64,000 nt of DNA from JAJXUB01 sp047974805 (lineage in GTDB: Bacteria; Actinomycetota; Actinomycetes; Actinomycetales; Dermatophilaceae), in the NCBI GenBank assembly GCA_047974805.1, contig JBKECS010000015.1, positions 1 to 64,000 on the forward strand, in the 5' to 3' direction. Positions 51,681 to 60,778 of the stretch are shown piece by piece. The notes below the pieces were generated by a model. It was not told the DNA's origin. It worked only from the letters and a program-made list of their open reading frames with translations, and did no database searches. The first letter of the stretch is position 1. Each line of letters starts with the position of its first letter. The position numbers were made by a program, and so were the translations under genes.

Positions 51681-53165
51681 GTGAACATCGCCGACAATCT
51701 CACCGCCAGCGCGCAAGCCCGCCCCGAAGGCATCGCCATCAAGCTTGACGACATCGAGATCAGCTACGCCCAACTCGCCGGGTTGGCCGCGAAGACGGCC
51801 GGCTGGCTCCGAGAACTCGGCGTGCAGCCCGGCGATCGGGTGGCGGTCTCGTTGCCGAACATCCCGCAGATGCCGATGATCTATTACGGCATCCTCAGTG
51901 CTGGCGCAGTCGTCGTGCCCATGAACCCGCTCTACAAGGCCAGAGAGTTCGCCCACGTCCTGATCGACAGCGGTTCTCGGGTGTTCTTCGCGTGGAGCGC
52001 CGTCCAGGCCGACGCCAGCGCGGGCGCCCAGGAAGCCGGCGCCACCTATATCGACGTGGACCCGGCCACCTTCGTCGATCAGGTTATGGCGCACGCCCCG
52101 ATCGCCGTGACCGACCGGGATGCCCAGGACACGGCGGTCATCCTCTACACCTCCGGCACCACCGGGACACCCAAGGGCGCTGAGCTCACCCACGCCAACA
52201 TGACCAAGAATGCCGAGGTCAGCACCTCCAAGCGGCTCCTGGGGATCAGGCCCGACGACATCGTCTTCGGTGGACTGCCGTTGTTCCATTCCTTCGGCCA
52301 GACGTGCATGATGAATGCCTCGGTCCTCGCCGGGGCCACCTTGACCTTGCTGCCCAGGTTCGAACCGGGCAAGGCACTGGAGGTCATCGCCCGGGACAAG
52401 GTCACCGCGATGGGCGGGGTGCCGACGATGTACGTCGCCCTGTCCCAGTTCCCGGAACGGGACAGCTTCGACACCTCCAGCCTTCGCGTCGCCGTATCCG
52501 GTGGGGCAGCGCTGCCGGTTGAGGTCCTGCGGGCGTTCGACGCGGCATACGGGGCGCCCATCCTTGAGGGCTACGGGTTGTCCGAAACCTCACCGGTGGC
52601 CTCGTTCAATCATGCTGATCGGCCACGCAAGCCCGGGTCCGTCGGTGAGCCCATCGATGGGGTGGAGTTCCGACTCACCGACGACGTGTGGAATGAGGTG
52701 CCCGAGGGCGAGGTCGGCGAGATCGCCATCAAGGGACACAACGTCATGAAGGGCTACTTCAACAACCCTGAGGCCACCGATCAGGTGCTTCGGGACGGCT
52801 GGTTCCGGACCGGAGACATGGCCCGACGTGACGAGGACGGCTACTACTTCATCGTCGACCGGGCCAAGGACATGATCATCCGCGGCGGCTACAACGTCTA
52901 CCCGCGCGAGGTGGAGGAAGTCCTCTACGAACACCCCGCCGTCGCCAGCGCCGCGGTGGTCGGGGTGCCGGACGACGTGCACGGCGAAGAGATCGCGGCC
53001 GTGGTCACGCTCAAACCCGGAGCGAGCGTCACGGAGGATGAGATCCGCGAGTATGCCAAGGAGAGGGTCGCGGCCTACAAGTACCCGCGGATCATCCGGT
53101 TCGTCGATGAGCTGCCGATGGGCCCGACCGGGAAGATCCTCAAGCGCGAGATCACGCTGACCTGA
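51681..53165 (+). CDS. Acyl-CoA synthetase (AMP-forming, fatty-acid-type)
   Basis: 494 residues of the ANL adenylating superfamily: the P-loop-like YTSGTTGTPKGAELTH, the A5 motif GYGLSETSP, WFRTGDMARRDEDGYYF, and the C-terminal lysine in PMGPTGKILKRE. It activates a carboxylic acid with ATP and ligates CoA; the overall length and sequence suggest long- or medium-chain fatty acids. The GTG at 51681 follows AAGGAG by 9 nt. It stands alone between the nar locus and a convergent SDR. Substrate chain length is not readable. Confidence 0.88.
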   Translation: MNIADNLTASAQARPEGIAIKLDDIEISYAQLAGLAAKTAGWLRELGVQPGDRVAVSLPNIPQMPMIYYGILSAGAVVVPMNPLYKAREFAHVLIDSGSRVFFAWSAVQADASAGAQEAGATYIDVDPATFVDQVMAHAPIAVTDRDAQDTAVILYTSGTTGTPKGAELTHANMTKNAEVSTSKRLLGIRPDDIVFGGLPLFHSFGQTCMMNASVLAGATLTLLPRFEPGKALEVIARDKVTAMGGVPTMYVALSQFPERDSFDTSSLRVAVSGGAALPVEVLRAFDAAYGAPILEGYGLSETSPVASFNHADRPRKPGSVGEPIDGVEFRLTDDVWNEVPEGEVGEIAIKGHNVMKGYFNNPEATDQVLRDGWFRTGDMARRDEDGYYFIVDRAKDMIIRGGYNVYPREVEEVLYEHPAVASAAVVGVPDDVHGEEIAAVVTLKPGASVTEDEIREYAKERVAAYKYPRIIRFVDELPMGPTGKILKREITLT

Positions 53166-53240
53166 CCAGGGCCGCGGGGAAGGGCATGCCCCGGTGGGGC
53201 CCCTGACTGCACACGAAGACCTCCTGGGGAAGTTGGCTGG

Positions 53241-53999
53241 TCAGCGAGCGGTGTACCCACCGTCGATGACCAGCTCGCTGCCGGTCATCCATCGCGCCTG
53301 GTCCGAAGCGAGGTACACCGCCGCCCAGGCGACATCGTCCGGCTGCCCGGTGCCCAAGGGATGGGCGGCCTCTAGAGCCTCGCGTGCCTGGTCACGCGAC
53401 ATTCCGCTGTCCTCAGCATACCGGTAGACCATGTCGGTGAAGATGAACCCTGGATGGATCGAATTCACCCGGATGTTGTCTCCGGCGTAGGTCAGTGCGT
53501 CGTTCTTGGCCATGAGCCGTACAGCGCCCTTGGAGGCGTGATACGGCGGGATGTCGCCCCCACCGACGAGACCGTAGATGGAGGAGATGTTGATGATGCT
53601 GCCCCCTCCGGCGGCGCGCAACGGCGCGATTGCATGCTTGGTACACAGGAACACGGCAGTGGTATTGACCGCCATGACTCGTTCCCACTCGGCGAGGTCG
53701 AGCTGGTCGGTGGGCAGGTTGTGCCCTTCGACACCGGCGTTGTTCACCACCATATCCAGTCGTCCGAACTGATCGACGGCCGCGGCGAACGCTCCGATGA
53801 CGGCATCCTCACGGGTGACGTCGGCGGAGAATTCGGCGGCGCTGTCGCCGAACTTTGCTGCGACGGACTCGACCGCCGGACCATCCAGGTCCACCAGGGC
53901 CACCCGGGCACCCTCCTGAACGAAGCGGGAAGCGATCGCGTCACCCAGACCTCCGGCGCCACCGGTGATCAGAGCCACTTTGCCCTCTAGCCGTGTCAT
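53241..53999 (-). CDS. Short-chain dehydrogenase/reductase
   Basis: 252 residues of the classical SDR family: cofactor motif ALITGGAGGLGDAIASR, NNAG at VVNNAGVEG, the catalytic Ser in NISSIYG and the Tyr-Lys pair in PPYHASKGAV. The C-terminus MTGSELVIDGGYTAR is typical of the 7-alpha-hydroxysteroid/3-oxoacyl-ACP-reductase-like branch. The Asp after the second strand (LVDLDG) favours NAD. AAGGAG precedes the ATG at 53999. It is divergent from an AraC regulator that may control it. Substrate unknown. Confidence 0.87.
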   Translation of the reverse strand: MTRLEGKVALITGGAGGLGDAIASRFVQEGARVALVDLDGPAVESVAAKFGDSAAEFSADVTREDAVIGAFAAAVDQFGRLDMVVNNAGVEGHNLPTDQLDLAEWERVMAVNTTAVFLCTKHAIAPLRAAGGGSIINISSIYGLVGGGDIPPYHASKGAVRLMAKNDALTYAGDNIRVNSIHPGFIFTDMVYRYAEDSGMSRDQAREALEAAHPLGTGQPDDVAWAAVYLASDQARWMTGSELVIDGGYTAR

Positions 54000-54184
54000 A
54001 TGCGTTTCTCCTTCGACCTCGGGCGGTGATCCTTCAATCACGCTCGAGCTAGTACCTGTCGACGAGACGTTTCGTCGCGCCCGCAACACGTAGTCAATCC
54101 ACCGCACCACCGAATCGTCTTGAACGATTGAACCCATGTGGAACATCTGTGCAGGGGGTTAGGCTGCGCACAGGAGGATCGCCT

Positions 54185-55069
54185 GTGCCAGCCGAACTCA
54201 TCGCGCCCGAGGAACTCACTCGGTGGGTTCCCGGGCAGCTGACCGTCCACAGCCCCGAAGCCGGCTGGTCGGGTGCCGCAATCCGCGGCTATCGGTACCA
54301 GGGTTTGGACGTCGATGTCCCCTCAGTGCGGGACTACATGATCGTCGCCTACCACCACGGTCGGACGCCGATGCGCCGTGAGCTCGACGGAATCTGGACC
54401 AGCCACGGTATGCGACCAGGGGACGTCTCGCTCATGACCCGGGCTTCCCGGTCTCACTGGGTGTGGTCCGGCCAGATCGACGTGGTGCACGCGTACTTGA
54501 CGGCGGACCACCTTCGCGAGGCCGCCGAGCAGATGTACGAGCGCGACATCGCCGATGTCGAGTTGCACGACACCTTGCGCGCCGAGGACCCGGCCATGTT
54601 TCGCGCCGTGATGCAGATGGCCCAAGAAGCCTCCACCGGGGGAGTCGGGAGTCGACTCCTCGTCGAGGCGCTGACCCAGGAGTTGGCGATTCGGTTGCTG
54701 CGCGGGCATGCGCATATCCGATTCTGCCGCGAGACCCCAATCGGCAGACTCTCGCTGGCTCAGGTAGCTCAGGTCGAGGAACTCATAGACGCCGGCCTGG
54801 ACGGTGATCTCGGCGTGCAGCATCTCGCCGATGCAGCCGGGGTGGACAAGTACCGCTTCACACGGGCCTTTGTCGCGACGATGGGCTGCACACCCCATGG
54901 GTACGTCATCAACCGGCGGCTGGAACGGGCACGCATCCTGCTGGCCAGCGCGCACCTCACCCTGGCCGAGGTTGCCGCCCAGTGCGGGTTTGCTGACCAA
55001 AGCCATTTCACCAGGGTCTTTCGCCGTCACGTCGGTACCACCCCGGGGCGCTATAGAACACACCGGTGA
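54185..55069 (+). CDS. AraC-family regulator
   Basis: 294 residues from a GTG with AGGAGG upstream. An N-terminal cupin-like sensing domain (about 1-170) is followed by a two-HTH AraC domain: LGVQHLADAAGVDKYRFTRAF and LTLAEVAAQCGFADQSHFTRVF, then the signature VGTTPGRYR. It is divergent from the SDR gene, with 185 bp between starts, so local control of that gene is likely. The ligand is unknown. Confidence 0.85.
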   Translation: MPAELIAPEELTRWVPGQLTVHSPEAGWSGAAIRGYRYQGLDVDVPSVRDYMIVAYHHGRTPMRRELDGIWTSHGMRPGDVSLMTRASRSHWVWSGQIDVVHAYLTADHLREAAEQMYERDIADVELHDTLRAEDPAMFRAVMQMAQEASTGGVGSRLLVEALTQELAIRLLRGHAHIRFCRETPIGRLSLAQVAQVEELIDAGLDGDLGVQHLADAAGVDKYRFTRAFVATMGCTPHGYVINRRLERARILLASAHLTLAEVAAQCGFADQSHFTRVFRRHVGTTPGRYRTHR

Positions 55070-55110
55070 GGGCCCGGCCAACTCACAGCGGCCTTTCGTA
55101 GGGTGAAGGT

Positions 55111-57276
55111 ATGCCGGTCAGCCGTGCCTTCTGGATGCGCACCGCCGTGGTCAGCGCCAGCGCCTCGGTGATCGCGCTGGTAGGCGGCTGGACCTGGGCA
55201 GCCGCCAGCCTGCCGGGGTTTGACCCGTCGGCCGAATCCATCAGCGCCCTGGCAGCCAGCGACACCCCGCATCGGTCGATCATGACGGCAGCGCTGGTCA
55301 TCACCGGGATCGGCTACCTCGTCACTGCCGCCGCCTTGGTGTGGCTGCCTCGCCGCGGCCGGTATGCCTTGGCCGGTGCTGGTCTGGCCACCCTCGCCGT
55401 CGCGGCACTCCCCCTGCCAACTCGGGGTGGGGCCTCGATGTGGCATACCGCGGCCGCCGCCGCTGCCTTCGGCCTGTTGTCGCTATGGCCGGTCCTCGCC
55501 GCCACCGGGCGTCCGGTCTCCGACCGCGATGTGACCGCCGACGCCCCGGCCCGAGGTCATCTGTTGACCGCCCCCGCAGCGACCGCTGCGACCGCCGTCC
55601 TGGGCGTCGGTTCGCTCACACTGGCGACCCCCATGTGGGGCGATGCCTTCGGACTGGGCGAACGTCTCGTCGCCGCAGCGACAGCGCTGTGGCCGCTGGC
55701 GGTCGGCCTCGACCAGTGGTGGGCTGCCGGGCACCGGATCGGCACCCGGCGAACGCGGCAGGTGCTCGGCGCGATAGCGCTCACCCTCGGCTGCAGCGTC
55801 GCCGGCGTCTTGGCCACGACCGTCGCGCCGGCAACCGTGCAGGTCGGGAACTATGCGGCGACGGTGTCGCTCAACCCCGACCTACGCCGGGCCAACGAAC
55901 TGGACGCGGTGACCACGCTCGGTGACGTCCGGGTGGAGTTCGTCGGCTTCGCCCCGGGCATCACCCTGACCCCTCAGGTTCTGGCCAGCTTCGCTGACGA
56001 CCTCGATGCCGGCCTGTCCATCGACCGGCTCCGTCCCGACACGGCGTTGCTGAATCGTGGCGCCGAAACCGCCGTCAGCGCCCTGGCGTGGCGCTTCGCC
56101 ATCGGCGCGGTGGGTTTGAGCGTCCTGGTCCTCGGCGGCACCGCCCTTGTGCGGCGGCGCCGACCGACGCAGGCCGGAGTCGTCATCGGCGTCGTCGCGG
56201 CGAGCGCCGCGCTCATCACGATGGCGGTGGCAGTGCGCGGCACCTATCAGATGCAACGGCAGCGGACCTACACCGCAACGGAACTCCTGGGCACCTTCCA
56301 ACGCAACCTCGGCATGTTGAAGGACGTCCAGGCTCGCGCAGACGAGGCGACGCCCTATCTGCGCAACCTGTTGGCGCTGTCCACGTCGCTGCAGCAGACT
56401 TACGCGAGCCCCTCGCTGGAGGCCGACCCCAGCCTGCGACTCCTGGCCGTCAGCGATATCCATGACGGCAACTCCTATGCCTTGCTGCGCACCATCATCA
56501 AGAACCAAAGCGTCGACGCGGTGATCGACAGCGGCGACCTGGTCACCTTCGGCACCGTGGAAGAAGGGGAGGCTGCCGGCCTCTTCGACGGCATCGCCTC
56601 TCTGGGTGTGCCTTACCTCTTTATCCAAGGCAACCACGACTCGACCTCGCCGACTGACACCGCCGTCCGGGACCGATTGGCGCGCATCCCGAACGTCATC
56701 CTGCTCCAACCCGATGCGCGCGGCTACCAGGAGGTGAGCATCGGCGGCATTCGGATCGCGGGGTTCAACGACCCCCGCTATTACGGAGACTCCGGCAGGA
56801 ACACCGCCGCCGCGCAGACCCCGGCACGGGAGGCGTTCGCCGGGGCGTACGCCGAGCGCGCCGAACCGGACGTCGTTGCCGGGCACGAACCCGCGGCAGT
56901 GGCCGGCATCAGCGCCGGGGTCCTCATCAATGGGCACATGCATACGCCCGACCTGGAAGGCAACCGAATCCAGGTCGGCACCCTGACCGGCGGCGGCCCC
57001 TTCTCCCACTTCATCAGTCAAGGGGACGGGGAAGAACTCGCCGGTCAGCCCTCGGCCTTCGACGTGCTGACGTTCTCTGCGCAGTGTCGGCTGAGTTCCT
57101 TGACCCGCTTCCAGTTCCGGGGCATCTACGAGGGCCGCCCGACCTACGACGACGTCGTGCTGATCAACGGCAGCCGGATCGACACGCGTCCGGTGGATCC
57201 GGACCGCACCTGCGCCCCCGGAGGGCTGACGATAACGCCGGTGCCGGCCATCCGGAACCAGCTGCCCCCCGGTTGA
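55111..57276 (+). CDS. DUF998-type membrane domain fused to a metallophosphoesterase
   Basis: 721 residues. Residues 1-220 contain six or seven membrane segments of DUF998 type (GFDPSAESISALAASDTPHR is the luminal loop). A second membrane segment pair spans about 225-250 and 325-375, and residues about 435-650 form a calcineurin-like phosphoesterase: SDIHDG, DSGDLV, GNHDS, AGHEP and NGHMHTP. All metal ligands are present. The catalytic domain is probably extracytoplasmic. The two halves usually occur as separate proteins. The phosphoester substrate (lipid or nucleotide) is unknown. Confidence 0.75.
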   Translation: MPVSRAFWMRTAVVSASASVIALVGGWTWAAASLPGFDPSAESISALAASDTPHRSIMTAALVITGIGYLVTAAALVWLPRRGRYALAGAGLATLAVAALPLPTRGGASMWHTAAAAAAFGLLSLWPVLAATGRPVSDRDVTADAPARGHLLTAPAATAATAVLGVGSLTLATPMWGDAFGLGERLVAAATALWPLAVGLDQWWAAGHRIGTRRTRQVLGAIALTLGCSVAGVLATTVAPATVQVGNYAATVSLNPDLRRANELDAVTTLGDVRVEFVGFAPGITLTPQVLASFADDLDAGLSIDRLRPDTALLNRGAETAVSALAWRFAIGAVGLSVLVLGGTALVRRRRPTQAGVVIGVVAASAALITMAVAVRGTYQMQRQRTYTATELLGTFQRNLGMLKDVQARADEATPYLRNLLALSTSLQQTYASPSLEADPSLRLLAVSDIHDGNSYALLRTIIKNQSVDAVIDSGDLVTFGTVEEGEAAGLFDGIASLGVPYLFIQGNHDSTSPTDTAVRDRLARIPNVILLQPDARGYQEVSIGGIRIAGFNDPRYYGDSGRNTAAAQTPAREAFAGAYAERAEPDVVAGHEPAAVAGISAGVLINGHMHTPDLEGNRIQVGTLTGGGPFSHFISQGDGEELAGQPSAFDVLTFSAQCRLSSLTRFQFRGIYEGRPTYDDVVLINGSRIDTRPVDPDRTCAPGGLTITPVPAIRNQLPPG

Positions 57277-57307
57277 CACCGCCGCCGCAGCGACGCAGGC
57301 TCAAGAT

Positions 57308-59035
57308 ATGCCCGATGATGTCCGTTCGCCGATGGCACCGGACCGCTGGGGGGCGGTCACGCATACGGTCGACAACGTCCCCGCCCCACTGGAGGACACC
57401 AACACCTACACCGGTGACATCGCCTTGCTCGAGGCAGTCCACCGGTATGCCCCCGACCCACCCCAAGCGGCCCTTGCCGCATTCGGTGCGTTGGCCGGAT
57501 CCGCCGAATACCTCGCGCTGGGGTTCGAGGCGAACGCGCACCCGCCGACCTTCACACCGCATGATCGGGGCGGTCGCCGCGTCGACCTCGTGCGCTATCA
57601 CCCGAGTTACCACCGGCTCATGGACAGCGCCATGACGCACGGCCTCCATGCATCCCACTGGGAGGCCACCGAGCCGGACGCGCATGTCGGGCGGGCCACC
57701 CGAATGTTCCTCCAGGCTCAGGTGGAGGCTGGTCACATCTGCCCGGTGACGATGACGTCGGCAGCCATCCCCACCCTTGCCCACCAGCCGGAGCTGTTGA
57801 CGACCTGGGGCCCAAAGATCCTCAGTCGAGGATATGACCCTTCAAACATCCCGGCGGAGGCGAAGGCGCACGTCACCGTCGGCATGGCCATGACGGAGAA
57901 GCAGGGCGGTTCCGACGTGCGCGCCAACAGCACGACGGCCGAGCCGATCGATCCGCGATCCACCGGCCCCGGCCAGGCCTACGCTCTCGTGGGTCACAAG
58001 TACTTCGTGTCCGCCCCGATGAGCGACCTGTTCCTCGTCTTGGCTCAGGCGCCCGGCGGCCTGTCCTGCTTCCTGCTGCCCAGATGGCGCGCGGACGGCA
58101 GCAAGAACCCCATCCAGATTCAGCGACTGAAGCCGAAGATGGCCAACGTGTCCAATGCCTCCTCCGAGACGGAGCTACGTGGGGCTACCGGCTGGATGGT
58201 CGGCGATGAGGGCCATGGCGTCCGCACCATCATCGACATGGTCGCCATGACCCGGTTCGACTGCATGATCGGCTCGGCGTCGGGGATGCGGGCCTCGCTC
58301 GCCCAAGCGGCCCATCACTGCGCCCACCGCCGCGCCTTTGGCGCACGATTGTCCGACCAACCGCTCCTGCGCAACGTGCTCGCCGACCTGGCCGTGGAAT
58401 CCGAAGCAGCCACCGTGATGACGCTGCGGGTAGGCCACGCGCTCGACGAGGCAGCCGCCGGGGACACCGACGCCCGGGCCCTGGTCAGGATTGCGACCGC
58501 GGTCGGGAAGTATTGGATATGCAAACGTCACCCGGAGCACGCCTACGAGGCGATGGAGTGCATCGGGGGCTCTGGGGTGATGGATGAGCACCTGACCGCG
58601 CGGCTCTTCCGAGACGCCCCCATCAACGCCATCTGGGAGGGTAGTGGCAACGTTCAGGCCCTGGACCTGCTCCGGACGCTGGCCCGCAGCCCGCACAGCG
58701 TCAAGGTGTTTCTGCATGAGCTGAGTTCTGCCCGGGGCGCGGATCGGGTCTATGACCAGGCGGTGGATGAGCTCACCAGCGATCTGGATGGAGCCACTGC
58801 CGCGCTGGCCGATGGCGGTGGTCACGCCCCGGCCTTCGCTGCCCGCGACCTTATCGCCCGGATGGCGCTACTCTTCCAGGCAGCCCTCCTGCTCGACGGC
58901 GGCGACGCCACGGTGGCACAGGCGTTCCTGGTCAGTCGGATCCATCCCGGTGCCCTCGGCCGGGGACTGCTCTACGGCACCTTGCCTAAGACCGTTGACA
59001 CGGGCTATCTCACCGCCCGGGCCATGCCTGCCTAG
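57308..59035 (+). CDS. aidB: AidB-like acyl-CoA dehydrogenase
   Basis: 575 residues, close in length and order to E. coli AidB: RAARMFLQAQVEAGHICPVTM-type block (here RATRMFLQAQVEAGHICPVT), GMAMTEKQGGSDVRAN, GHKYFVSAPMSDLFLVLAQA, MTRFDCMIGSASGMR and INAIWEGSGNVQALDLLR. These are the FAD- and substrate-site blocks of the acyl-CoA dehydrogenase fold plus the AidB-type C-terminal domain. In E. coli, AidB belongs to the alkylation response and has weak isovaleryl-CoA dehydrogenase activity; its exact role is debated. No Ada-type regulator is adjacent, so regulation here may differ. Confidence 0.87.
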   Translation: MPDDVRSPMAPDRWGAVTHTVDNVPAPLEDTNTYTGDIALLEAVHRYAPDPPQAALAAFGALAGSAEYLALGFEANAHPPTFTPHDRGGRRVDLVRYHPSYHRLMDSAMTHGLHASHWEATEPDAHVGRATRMFLQAQVEAGHICPVTMTSAAIPTLAHQPELLTTWGPKILSRGYDPSNIPAEAKAHVTVGMAMTEKQGGSDVRANSTTAEPIDPRSTGPGQAYALVGHKYFVSAPMSDLFLVLAQAPGGLSCFLLPRWRADGSKNPIQIQRLKPKMANVSNASSETELRGATGWMVGDEGHGVRTIIDMVAMTRFDCMIGSASGMRASLAQAAHHCAHRRAFGARLSDQPLLRNVLADLAVESEAATVMTLRVGHALDEAAAGDTDARALVRIATAVGKYWICKRHPEHAYEAMECIGGSGVMDEHLTARLFRDAPINAIWEGSGNVQALDLLRTLARSPHSVKVFLHELSSARGADRVYDQAVDELTSDLDGATAALADGGGHAPAFAARDLIARMALLFQAALLLDGGDATVAQAFLVSRIHPGALGRGLLYGTLPKTVDTGYLTARAMPA

Positions 59036-59126
59036 CCGTGCCTGCCTAGCCGTACTCGCCCGACTACGTCCCGACCCGTCAGTCGTGACGAACCGGGCGC
59101 GGAAACGTCCGGACCGCGCCGAGGGC

Positions 59127-60542
59127 TCAGAAGTGGCTGGCCACCGGGGTGCCCAAGGGCGCCCAGTCGAACACCCACTTCGCCGTGCTCACCGGCAGGT
59201 TGATGCAGCCGTGCGAGGCGGCATACCCGAAGGTCGAACGCCACGGCGCGCCGTGCAAGGCATATCCCCCGGAGAAATAGGACACCCACGGGACATCGGG
59301 GGTGTCATAGAGCGTGCCGTCCGCATTCGACCCACGCATCCGGTCCGACGAGTACTTGCGATCAATCCGGTAGGTCCCCACCAGCGACGGGGTTTCCGAG
59401 GCGCCGTTGACCATGGCGACCGGGCCGAACACCGCTTTGCCTCCGACGTAGGCGGCCATGGTGTGTTTGGACAGGTTAACGTCGATCCACTTCTCGCCTT
59501 CGGCCGCCTGATAGGCCAGGTTCTCGGCACCTGCGGCGATCTTTCGTTCGGTCCAGGTCGCCGGGATCGTCTTGGTCGTGAAGGTGCCGGAATAGGCTTT
59601 CCCCGCGGAGAAGGCGCCCGCCATCGCCTTGCTGACGTCGTCGACATTGGTGACTTCGGCCCCGTCACGAGCCTGGGTCAGCACAGTAAGAACCTTGCCG
59701 GTCGAGCTGACGTTGCGCACGCCGTTGGTCACCGAGACGGTGGCACCGGAGGCCTTCTCCTGCACCCAGGAGGACAACTTCGCCGAGTCCAGCGTGGGCT
59801 TCCCCGGGACGCCACCGGTGACCGGGATCTTCACCCAGGATGCCTTTTCCTCGGCGGTGGCCGAGTACCTCCTCGATCCTTCGGCGACGGAGACATCGGT
59901 GTTGACCAGGTCGTTGGCCTGATCAGCAACCTTCTTCGCCGATGCCGTGGTCACCGCCGGATCGACCTGGACGAGGTTGGCGGTCACGGTCGCCGGAGTG
60001 AGAGTTTCGGCAGCCTTGGCCACCCCGGCCAGGCTGGACGGGTCAACGGACTTGCCGGCTACGCCCGGAACCACCGTGAAGGACCGCTTGTCCTTAGCCA
60101 TGGTGACCTTGGCGTTCGTGCCGACTGATCCGGCGGTGCCGGTCAGCTTCTTCGCGTATGCGGTCAGCGCCTCGTCATCGGTCATGACGACGACGTCGAC
60201 CAGGTGGTCTGACACCAGTGCCCGAGCATAGGCGGTGACGTCGCTGTTGGCCTTCAACACCGCGTCCGCGGTGGCTTCGGCGTCCACGGTGTACCCGAGC
60301 TCGGCCAGGCTGGCCGTATGCGGTCCGGAGCCGGCCTGCACTGTGACCTTCGCCTGCTGGGCTCGCTCGTTGATGCTGGCGACGAGTTCGGCCCGGGTCA
60401 TCCCAGCCACCGACTGACCGGCCACTGAGCTGCCTGGGAGCGCCTTGTCGGTGTAGTGCACGGCATACGCCGCGCCCGCGCCGAGCACGGCAAGCGGCAC
60501 CACAACCGCCCCTGCCACGACTGCCTTCGTGCGCCTGTTCAC
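59127..60542 (-). CDS. L,D-transpeptidase (YkuD) with peptidoglycan-binding repeats
   Basis: About 471 residues from a GTG at 60542. An N-terminal membrane anchor (AVVAGAVVVPLAVLGAGAAY) is followed by two repeats of the PG_binding_4 type and a C-terminal YkuD domain. The catalytic Cys-His pair lies in LHGAPWRSTFGYAASHGCIN. The enzyme forms 3-3 cross-links between diaminopimelate-type stem peptides in the cell wall, outside the membrane. The long in-frame upstream part looks non-coding. A 7-bp inverted repeat (60693-60720) lies in its upstream region. Confidence 0.87.
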   Translation of the reverse strand: MNRRTKAVVAGAVVVPLAVLGAGAAYAVHYTDKALPGSSVAGQSVAGMTRAELVASINERAQQAKVTVQAGSGPHTASLAELGYTVDAEATADAVLKANSDVTAYARALVSDHLVDVVVMTDDEALTAYAKKLTGTAGSVGTNAKVTMAKDKRSFTVVPGVAGKSVDPSSLAGVAKAAETLTPATVTANLVQVDPAVTTASAKKVADQANDLVNTDVSVAEGSRRYSATAEEKASWVKIPVTGGVPGKPTLDSAKLSSWVQEKASGATVSVTNGVRNVSSTGKVLTVLTQARDGAEVTNVDDVSKAMAGAFSAGKAYSGTFTTKTIPATWTERKIAAGAENLAYQAAEGEKWIDVNLSKHTMAAYVGGKAVFGPVAMVNGASETPSLVGTYRIDRKYSSDRMRGSNADGTLYDTPDVPWVSYFSGGYALHGAPWRSTFGYAASHGCINLPVSTAKWVFDWAPLGTPVASHF

Positions 60543-60778
60543 GTTGGACTTGACCTTCCCTTCACGACAGATCGCCCACCGGCACATACCGGGCCAGACC
60601 TCGTGACGAGTGGCCGATGGATCGTGATGACTTGTTGCGTTCGTGGCCGCCTGCCCGGCCGACACCAGCTGAACCCTGTAAAAATACCCTAAGCCTCCAG
60701 ATTTTCCGAACAATGGAGGCGTCTGCCCCGCCGGGCAGCGGTATCCGAGCGAGCCAACCTAGACCGGATCGAGCCGAC

